NCBI GenBank assembly: GCA_024277065.1
Contig: JAJRVY010000160.1
Span: forward strand, 1 to 32,121
Direction: 5' to 3'
Source of the DNA: Planctomycetota bacterium
GTDB lineage: Bacteria; Planctomycetota; JAJSAM01; JAJVHW01
DNA: 32,121 bases
The number at the start of each line of letters is the position of its first letter. Position 1 is the stretch's first letter. Below, one piece after another: positions 24,754 to 32,121 of this stretch. The notes under the pieces were generated by a model, which had not been told where the DNA came from, did no database searches, and worked only from the letters and a program-made list of their open reading frames with translations. A program made the translations under genes and the position numbers.

Positions 24754-25719
24754 TCAGGGCGCCCTGAAGCCGCCCGGATCGCGCTTGTCCGCGGCGTCCG
24801 CCACCTCGTACGTGAAGTACGCCGGCGCCGGGAACGCCGAGCCGCAGAACACGCACGGGACAGCGCCCGCCGTGTGGTCGCAGTGCGGGCAGGTGGCGAC
24901 GTTCTCGAACGCATCGTACGAGCCGTGGCACCCCGGGCACGGCCAGCAGCTCCCCAGCGGCGGCGGCTCACCGCACTCGGGGCAGCGATGGGTCACGCGC
25001 CGCGCGACGCGCGCGGCCCGCGCGCGGGCGCGGGCGACGCGCAGCCCCCGCCACGACGACATCAGACTGAAGACCGCGATCAGCACGAGCCACCAGTCGC
25101 TGATGTAGAACGCGAGCAGCAGGAACCCGCCGGCCCCGACCAGGCCGACGATGGTCGCCACGGTCAGGCTCTGGTGCGGCCCGACGAAGAACCACAGCAC
25201 CGAGCGCAGGATCTGACCGCCGTCGAGCGGGTAGACGGGCAGCACGTTGAAGATCAGCACGATCACGTTGATGACGGCGATGCTCGACGTCAGCTCCGCC
25301 AGGTCGCTCCCCGGCACCGCGTTCGACACCGCCGCCCACGCGATGACGGTGAGCGGCACGAGCACGACGTTGACGAGGGGACCGGCCGCCGACACCCACA
25401 GCGTCGCGCCGGGGCGCTGGGGCGGGCGCACGTAGGCCACGCCGCCGAGCGGCCAGAGCAGGATGTGCTCGGCCCGTCCGCCGACGGAGCGGCAGGCCAG
25501 TGCATGGCCGAACTCGTGCAGCAGCACGATGCCGAACAGCGCCACGTACTCGCTGATGTTCCAGAACAGCCCGGAGTACGCCGCGGCGCGCGCCTGGACC
25601 ATGAGCACCGCCACCAGCAGCCACGCCCAGTGCACGTGCACGTTGATGCCGAAGACACGCGCGACGTGCAGAGCACCCCTCGGCGGCGGCATCGGCGGCG
25701 GCGCGGCGGTGTCGGTCAT
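24754..25719 (-). CDS. M50 site-2 protease family metalloprotease with C-terminal zinc ribbons
   Basis: A 321-residue multi-pass intramembrane metalloprotease. The zinc motif HEFGH lies at about 68-72 within the helix ALFGIVLLHEFGHALACRSVGG. The third ligand region is NVLPVYPLDGGQILRS at about 160-175. Flanking helices (WAWLLVAVLMVQA, LWVSAAGPLVNVVLVPLTVIAWA, LTVATIVGLVGAGGFLLLAFYI) fit the SpoIVFB-like group without a PDZ domain. After the last helix comes a cytoplasmic tail with two zinc ribbons: CPECGEPPPLGSCWPCPGC and CPHCDHTAGAVPCVFC. These tails are not standard and may recruit substrates. It converges with the aminotransferase gene. No anti-sigma factor substrate is adjacent. Confidence 0.92.
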   Translation of the reverse strand: MTDTAAPPPMPPPRGALHVARVFGINVHVHWAWLLVAVLMVQARAAAYSGLFWNISEYVALFGIVLLHEFGHALACRSVGGRAEHILLWPLGGVAYVRPPQRPGATLWVSAAGPLVNVVLVPLTVIAWAAVSNAVPGSDLAELTSSIAVINVIVLIFNVLPVYPLDGGQILRSVLWFFVGPHQSLTVATIVGLVGAGGFLLLAFYISDWWLVLIAVFSLMSSWRGLRVARARARAARVARRVTHRCPECGEPPPLGSCWPCPGCHGSYDAFENVATCPHCDHTAGAVPCVFCGSAFPAPAYFTYEVADAADKRDPGGFRAP

Positions 25720-25823
25720 GACGCGTCAGATCGTGAGGTCGTGGCGGCCCGCGACGACGGATTCCCGCAGCGCAGGGCACGCCCCGCGTCGCACTCTCCG
25801 GCGTCCCGTGCTTCGATGTCGCG

Positions 25824-27824
<2,001 letters not shown>

Positions 27825-27995
27825 GGTGGTCCTCCGCTGGGGTTTGCCGCGGAGCGAGAGGGCCGGGCCCGGGGGACGCGATCGTGCGCGATTCGGACAA
27901 CTTCGACGCACCTGGCGTCCGCAATCCTCCAAGGTTATCGGTGCGGCCACGCGGTCCGGAGCGAATCGGGCGCGCAGGGCGCCGGAGACACCATC

Positions 27996-29186
27996 TCAGG
28001 CTCCCCCGCGCGCGAGCTCGGACGCCGCGAACTCGCGGATCGTCGGGTCGGGATGCCGCGCGGCGGCGCGCGCCAGGAAGGGACGTGCCTCGTGCGGCTC
28101 GGCGAACGCCCTGCCGAGCAGGATGCCGACGCGAAACGACGCCTCCTCGGCATCGACGCCGCCGGGCTCGGTGCGCAGATAGCGCCGGTACGCCTGCAGC
28201 GCCTCGTGAGGCAGCCCGCGGCGGAAGAACTCGTGCGCGATCTCGATCTGCACGGGCCCCGGCAGCGGCTTCTCGCGGTCCATCGACTCGTACCGCGGAT
28301 AGAGGTCGAGCGCCGACTCGATGCGCCCCGAGCGCACGTCGCGCGTGATGGCGTCCTCGATCGCCACGAGCTGCGACTCGGTCGGGCGGATCGACACCGG
28401 GCGCGGCCCCACGCCGTGCCACGGCGTGCGGAAGCGCTCATCCTGGGACGACGCGAATCCCGTATGCACGTCCCAGGCGTCGCCGAGCCCGCCACCGCCG
28501 ACCCGCGGCTTGAGCCAGACGCCGGCGGCGACACCGAAGACCGCCCCGCCCACGTGTGCGGCGGTCGCCACGGAGCCCGCGGCGGCACCACGTGCCAGCA
28601 CCGTCAGGACGAGATCCTGCAAGACCCATGCGCCGATGATCCACTTCGCCCGCACCGGCACGATCTGCACGAAGAAGAAGAACCAGAGCAGCATCTTGAT
28701 GCGCGCTTCGGGAAAGAAGACGAGGTACGTCCCCATCACGGCGAAGATGGCCCCGGACGCGCCGATCAGGGGCACGACTCCCTGCACGGCCTGATCGCCG
28801 ATGACCTCGCGCACCTCTGCCGTGAACGACGACGTCACCAGGTACGCCCAGGTGGCGAGAACCCCGCCGGCCAGGTAGAGCGCGCCGAAACGCAGCCGCC
28901 CGAGCTTGTCCTCGACGTTGTCGCCGACGATCCAGAGCATCCACATGTTCCCCGCGAGATGTGCCGCGCCGCCGTGCAGGAACATGGACGTCAGGATCTG
29001 GACCGAGAAGGGGTGACGCTGGTCGAAGCCCCAGTTCGCAAAGACCTCGTAGAGCGCCGCCTCCCCGCCCGCGGCGCGCGTCGGCAGGTTCACGAGCGCG
29101 AAGACGGCGACGTTGACGGCGATCAGCGACCACGTCAGCCAGGGCCTCGTGCGGCTGGGATTGTCGTCGCCGATGGGGAAGAACAC
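27996..29186 (-). CDS. Rhomboid family intramembrane serine protease with C-terminal helical repeat domain
   Basis: A 396-residue protein from a GTG at 29186. The N-terminal 230 residues form a six-helix rhomboid domain: MFFPIGDDNPSRTRPWLTWSLI opening, LTSMFLHGGAAHLAGNMWMLWIVGDNVED (the loop-1 and helix-2 motif), catalytic Ser144 in GASGAIFAVMG, and His211 in ATAAHVGGAVFG. Both dyad residues are present, so activity is expected. The remaining part is soluble, with repeated helices (SGRIESALDLYPRYESM, AHEFFRRGLPHEALQAYRRYL, EASFRVGILLGRAF) of the TPR type. It lies between the aconitase-like and LeuB-like genes, with gaps of about 170 and 230 bases, so it may be independently expressed. The substrate is unknown. 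Confidence 0.94.
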   Translation of the reverse strand: MFFPIGDDNPSRTRPWLTWSLIAVNVAVFALVNLPTRAAGGEAALYEVFANWGFDQRHPFSVQILTSMFLHGGAAHLAGNMWMLWIVGDNVEDKLGRLRFGALYLAGGVLATWAYLVTSSFTAEVREVIGDQAVQGVVPLIGASGAIFAVMGTYLVFFPEARIKMLLWFFFFVQIVPVRAKWIIGAWVLQDLVLTVLARGAAAGSVATAAHVGGAVFGVAAGVWLKPRVGGGGLGDAWDVHTGFASSQDERFRTPWHGVGPRPVSIRPTESQLVAIEDAITRDVRSGRIESALDLYPRYESMDREKPLPGPVQIEIAHEFFRRGLPHEALQAYRRYLRTEPGGVDAEEASFRVGILLGRAFAEPHEARPFLARAAARHPDPTIREFAASELARGGA

Positions 29187-29356
29187 GGCTCAGAGCAGAC
29201 CCCGGGGGCGGGAGCACGTCAACGTCCGGCCGGGCAGGGGCGGGATCGCCTGCACCCGGCGCCGCGCAACCCGGGTCGTGCATGGCGTCACGTCTCCCCC
29301 CCCGTCCCGCTGCGCACGAGAACGCCGGACGTCTCAACCATCCCGCGAATCGAGGC

Positions 29357-29390
29357 GGCCCCGCCGAGCGTCAGGTTCTCGGACGGGGCC
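29357..29390 (-). terminator. Hairpin terminator after the LeuB-like gene
   Basis: GGCCCCG-CCGAG pairs with CTCGG-(A)-CGGGGCC: 12 base pairs with one bulged A and a 9-base loop, about 28 bases past the stop. There is no clear U-tract. Confidence 0.45.
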
Positions 29391-29418
29391 GCGCGGCCGC
29401 ATTCGCCGCTGCGCGCCG

Positions 29419-30477
29419 CTACTTCGCCTGCACGAGTTCCACGACCCAGTCGCCGATCTCGTCGGTGCCGTGGGTGCCGGCGCGCAGGCTCTTGACGCGC
29501 CCGGTCGTCAGGAGCGTCTCGATGGCGCCGTCCACGGCCGCGGCCGCGTCCTTATCGCCGAGATAGTCGAGCATCATGCTGGTCGCCGCGATCGCCGCGA
29601 TCGGACAGGCCATGTTCTTACCCGCGTACTTGGGGGCCGAGCCGTGGATCGGCTCGAACAGCGAGACGCGCCCGGGGTGGATGTTGCCGGACGCCGCGAC
29701 GCCCATGCCGCCCTGGATGGCCGCGCCGAGGTCCGTGATGATGTCACCGAAGAGGTTCGGCGTGACGATCACGTCGTACCACTCGGGCTTCTTGATGAAC
29801 CACATGCACGTCGCATCGACGTAGCCATGGTCCGTCTCGATCTCGGGGTACTCCGTGGCGACCTCGGCGAAGACGCGGGTCCAGATGTCCTGCGCGCGGA
29901 TGGCGTTGGCCTTGTCCACGAGCGTCAGCCGCTTCTTCCGGCCACGTGCGCGAGCCAGATCGAAGGCATAGCGGATGACACGCTCGACACCGTTGCGCGT
30001 GTAGATCATCGTCTGCGTGGCGACCTCGTACGGCGTGCCCTTCTTGAGGATGCCGCCGATACCCGCGTAGGCGTCCTCGGTATTCTCGCGCACGACGACG
30101 AAGTCCACGTCCTCGGGAGTCTTGCCCTTCAGCGGGCAGAGTCGCTCGTCGTAGAGCTTGATGGGGCGCAGGTTGACGTACAGGTCCAGCTTGAAACGGA
30201 TGCCGGCGATGATCGCCCGCTCCATCATGCCGACCTCGACGCGCGGGTCGCCGATGGCGCCCAGGTAGATGGCGTCGTGCTGCCGCATCGCGTCCAGCGC
30301 GCTCTCCGGGAACTTCTCGCCCGTGTCCAGGTAGTGCTGCGTGCCGTAGGGGTACTCCGTGGCCTCGACGCCGAAGCCGTAGACCTCGGCGCTCGCGCTG
30401 AGGACCTTCATGGCCTCGCGCGTGACCTCGGGGCCGATGCCGTCGCCGCCGACGACCGCGATGCGGTGATTCGCCAT
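29419..30477 (-). CDS. Isocitrate/isopropylmalate dehydrogenase family protein (LeuB-like)
   Basis: NAD(P)-dependent beta-decarboxylating dehydrogenase of 352 residues, which oxidises a 2-hydroxy acid with a 3-carboxylate. Motifs: [21 protein letters not shown] at the start, [22 protein letters not shown] (substrate arginines), [16 protein letters not shown], the [14 protein letters not shown] segment with the catalytic Lys, [33 protein letters not shown] with metal Asp residues, and [29 protein letters not shown] and ENTEDAY depart from textbook LeuB and lean toward the isocitrate/tartrate/homoisocitrate branch. ATG 30477 lies after AGGTAGA. The stop is TAG, followed by a hairpin. Its closeness to the aconitase-like gene suggests a shared pathway, but the substrate is open. 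Confidence 0.9.
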   Translation of the reverse strand: MANHRIAVVGGDGIGPEVTREAMKVLSASAEVYGFGVEATEYPYGTQHYLDTGEKFPESALDAMRQHDAIYLGAIGDPRVEVGMMERAIIAGIRFKLDLYVNLRPIKLYDERLCPLKGKTPEDVDFVVVRENTEDAYAGIGGILKKGTPYEVATQTMIYTRNGVERVIRYAFDLARARGRKKRLTLVDKANAIRAQDIWTRVFAEVATEYPEIETDHGYVDATCMWFIKKPEWYDVIVTPNLFGDIITDLGAAIQGGMGVAASGNIHPGRVSLFEPIHGSAPKYAGKNMACPIAAIAATSMMLDYLGDKDAAAAVDGAIETLLTTGRVKSLRAGTHGTDEIGDWVVELVQAK

Positions 30478-30581
30478 TCTACCTGTCTCCGTCTCTCCGG
30501 GGGCGCACGCGCCGCCCGGTCTGTGTGCCCCGAACCCCGGCGTGCAAGCGCTGCCGGAGGGAGGTGCTTCCTCGGCGCCGT

Positions 30582-31382
30582 TCAGGCGCCCTTGAACTGC
30601 GCCTTCCGCTTCTCCAGGAAGGCCGCCGTGCCCTCGCGCATGTCGTCGGTGGAGAACGCCAGACCGAAGAGGTCCTGCTCCAGCCGCAGCCCGTCGTCGA
30701 GGCCCATGCCCGCGCCGTCCACGATCGCCTCGGTCGCCAGGCGCACGGCCACGGGGCCGCGCGACGCGATCTTGCGCGCCAGCTTCTCCGCCGCGGCGAG
30801 CAGTTAGCCGGCCGGCAGCACAGCGTGCACCAGCCCGTAGCGCTCGGCCGTGGCGGCGTCGATCATGTCGCCCGTGAGCGTCAGTGCCAGCGCCCGCCCC
30901 ATGCCGATGAGACGCGCCAGCCGCTGCGTGCCGCCGTAGCCCGGTATCAGGCCGAGCGTCACCTCGGGCAGCCCCATGCGCGCCGTCTCGGACGCCAGCC
31001 GCACGTGACAGGCGAGCGCCAGTTCCAGACCGCCACCCAGCGCGAAACCGTTGATCGCGGCCACCACCGGCTTGCCGCAGCGCTCGATCGTGCCGAAGAC
31101 GCCCTGCCCCTTGGCCGAGGCGGCCTTGGCCTGGATCGGCGTCATGGCGGCCAGCTCGGTGATGTCGGCGCCCGCCACGAAGGCCTTCTCGCCCTCGCCG
31201 GTGAGCACGGCGGCCTGGATCGTCGCGTCGTCCCGGATCGCCTCGAACGCCGTCTTCAGATCGTCGTGCGTGGCGTCGTTGAGTGCGTTCATCGCCGCCG
31301 GACGGCTCACCGTCACGAACGCGACGCCCTCACGCACCTCACAACGCACGTTCCGCAGCGAGTCGAGAGCGGCAGCGGTCAT
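30582..31382 (-). pseudogene. Enoyl-CoA hydratase/isomerase interrupted by in-frame TAA
   Basis: Crotonase-family enzyme, typically hydrating 2-enoyl-CoA in beta-oxidation. The frame runs 266 sense and stop codons from ATG 31382 (GGAGG 6 bases upstream) to TGA 30582, with a single TAA at 30804-30806 (codon 193). Before it are [14 protein letters not shown], oxyanion segment [10 protein letters not shown] (68-77), [15 protein letters not shown] with Glu120, and [22 protein letters not shown] with Glu140. After it, in the same frame, the normal C-terminus follows: LLAAAEKLARKIASRGPVAV, DDGLRLEQDLFGLAFSTDDMREG and FLEKRKAQFKGA. Both catalytic Glu lie upstream; the lost part forms trimer-contact and CoA-covering helices. 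Homologues commonly have Glu or Asp before the LL at this site, so one G-to-T change is implied. Confidence 0.85.
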
Positions 31383-31660
31383 CGGGGTCCTCCGGCGGCA
31401 CTTCCCCGGCAACAGTGGGGGGAGAACCTCCGAACCTACCGCCCCGCGAGCCTCCCGGGCGAGCGAAACCGCCGCCCGCCGAGACTCCACGCCCCATCCC
31501 GGCCTCGAGCGTGCGACCTAGATCACAAGCGCCTCCGTGATCCGCCTCGAACGCTCAAACCGCCCGCGTCGCCGACTCCGAGGGTCCGCCGGGCGCCTCC
31601 CCGTGCTCCTGCCACGCCGCGAGGATCTCGCGGTTCATGCACACTTCGGCGCCCATCGCC
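31383..31660. other. Non-coding stretch with fragmentary reading frames
   Basis: No intact gene is seen. A minus frame ending at 31555 (SKKCGEAMGAEVCMNREILAAWQEHG) looks protein-like for about 40 residues and could be part of an eroded gene, but it has no start of its own and matches no family I know. Confidence 0.3.
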
Positions 31661-31810
31661 TCACCGCACTTCTTGGACGGCCGCGGCCAGCAGGTGCACG
31701 CTCCCCATACTGCCCGAACCGAGCGCGCGCAGGAGCCGATGCGGCCCGATCTGCGTCGGCGCCGCGGCGTGCTCGATCCGCAGCACGTCATCAACGATGT
31801 CCAGCGGCGA
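31661..31810 (-). pseudogene. Remnant of a serine/threonine protein kinase N-terminus
   Basis: The minus frame reads SPLDIVDDVLRIEHAAAPTQ, then IGPHRLLRALGSGSMGSVHLL, which matches the start and glycine-rich loop (G-x-G-x-x-G-x-V) of bacterial Hanks-type kinases, normally I-G-P-Y-R-L-L-x-x-L-G-x-G-G-M-G-x-V-Y. It stops nine residues later (AAAVQEVR), before the ATP-binding Lys. The second Gly of the loop is Ser and the Tyr after Val is His. A related frame seems to continue at +1. This is a decayed fragment; how much kinase once existed is not visible. Confidence 0.45.
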
Positions 31811-31817
31811 CGCAACG

Positions 31818-31985
31818 TGGACGCTCCTCGCGAGCGCCGTGGCGTCCGGCGCCGCCGGCGGGTCCGTGTACGACCTCCGCATCGTCCGCGCCGCGCGAGC
31901 CGCCGGCGCGACACGCCTGTTGCCCCTCAACCCCGCCGACTTCGATCGGCTGGCACTCGACGGCATCGAGATCGACGCGGTCTAG
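31818..31985 (+). pseudogene. C-terminal fragment of a PIN-domain (VapC-type) toxin
   Basis: The plus frame reads WTLLASAVASGAAGGSVYDLRIVRAARAAGATRLL, then PLNPADFDRLALDGIEIDAV and TAG. This matches the end of VapC-like ribonucleases: G-x-x-x-x-Y-D-A-L-I, then A-G-A-x-x-L-x-T-x-N-x-x-D-F, then G-I-E-V. The N-terminal part with the first catalytic Asp and the Glu helix is absent; upstream in the same frame is unrelated sequence. No antitoxin gene is seen. It overlaps nothing intact and is read as debris of a toxin-antitoxin locus next to a kinase remnant on the other strand. Confidence 0.6.
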
Positions 31986-32018
31986 CAGCCTGTCGGAGTA
32001 GTCCCGCGGACAACGTCA

Positions 32019-32112
32019 CGCGAGTTGTGATGGCTCCTGGCAGAGGGTGACAGAACGTCGTCCGCAGCGAGTGCGATCCGGCGCTGCCCGGCGATACTGC
32101 GCACAACTCGCG
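32019..32112. repeat. 11-base inverted repeat near window end
   Basis: CGCGAGTTGTG (32019-32029) and CACAACTCGCG (32102-32112) are exact inverted copies 72 bases apart. The stretch also follows GCAGCCTGTCGGAGTAG at 31985-32001, which I suspect marks the edge of an insertion-type element. No gene is seen here. Confidence 0.45.
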
Positions 32113-32121
32113 CGCCAGCAA

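Overview
The window is very GC-rich (about 70% by eye) bacterial chromosome. The gene set points to a Gram-negative with a lipopolysaccharide-type outer membrane: an LptB-type ATPase, an EptA-type lipid A phosphoethanolamine transferase and lipoproteins. It also carries electron-transfer flavoprotein, HD-GYP signalling, a MoxR/DUF58/SpoIIM operon and several B-box-like zinc modules on membrane proteins. The mix resembles high-GC Planctomycetota or related phyla, but no rRNA or marker gene here fixes the taxonomy. Most genes are on the minus strand. Natural stops are mostly TGA, some TAG, and none of the gene ends I annotated uses TAA.

Layout. 1-1763: a lipoprotein (cut by the window edge) diverges from a dGTPase-like HD protein. 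1764-2193: non-coding, with a good minus-strand promoter followed by hairpins (possible small RNA). 2194-4008: etfBA. 4229-8640: an HD-GYP response regulator, LptB, an S41 protease, and two small genes (a MauE/DoxX-like membrane protein and an exported protein), each interrupted by a single in-frame TAG. 8779-9662: DoxX and EVE genes on plus. 9702-11567: three membrane proteins, two with zinc modules. 11599-11769: a 171-bp structure with long terminal inverted repeats. 11766-19239: a tightly overlapping eight-gene MoxR operon (B-box protein, multi-pass protein, DUF4129-like, DUF4350-like, MoxR, DUF58, SpoIIM-like, RDD). 19340-20974: eptA. 21331-21417: tRNA-Leu(GAG) with a clear promoter and a perfect 17-bp hairpin at its 3' end. 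21501-23462: a large unknown exported protein, divergent from an aspartate-type aminotransferase (possibly leaderless). 24754-31382: M50 site-2 protease, a swivel-first aconitase/isopropylmalate dehydratase homologue, rhomboid protease, a LeuB-like dehydrogenase, and an enoyl-CoA hydratase interrupted by an in-frame TAA. 31383-32121: gene debris (kinase N-terminus, PIN-toxin C-terminus) and inverted repeats.

Functional themes. ETF and enoyl-CoA hydratase fit acyl-CoA oxidation. The aconitase-like and LeuB-like enzymes catalyse consecutive kinds of step, isomerisation then oxidative decarboxylation, in leucine-type or TCA-type chemistry. The MoxR operon looks like one coupled unit for chaperone-assisted assembly of membrane or envelope proteins. 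The observations most worth checking are the three in-frame stops (each one G-to-T change from a Glu codon and each followed by CT), the MITE-like element, and the candidate small RNA whose CUCUCC loops could pair with Shine-Dalgarno sequences.
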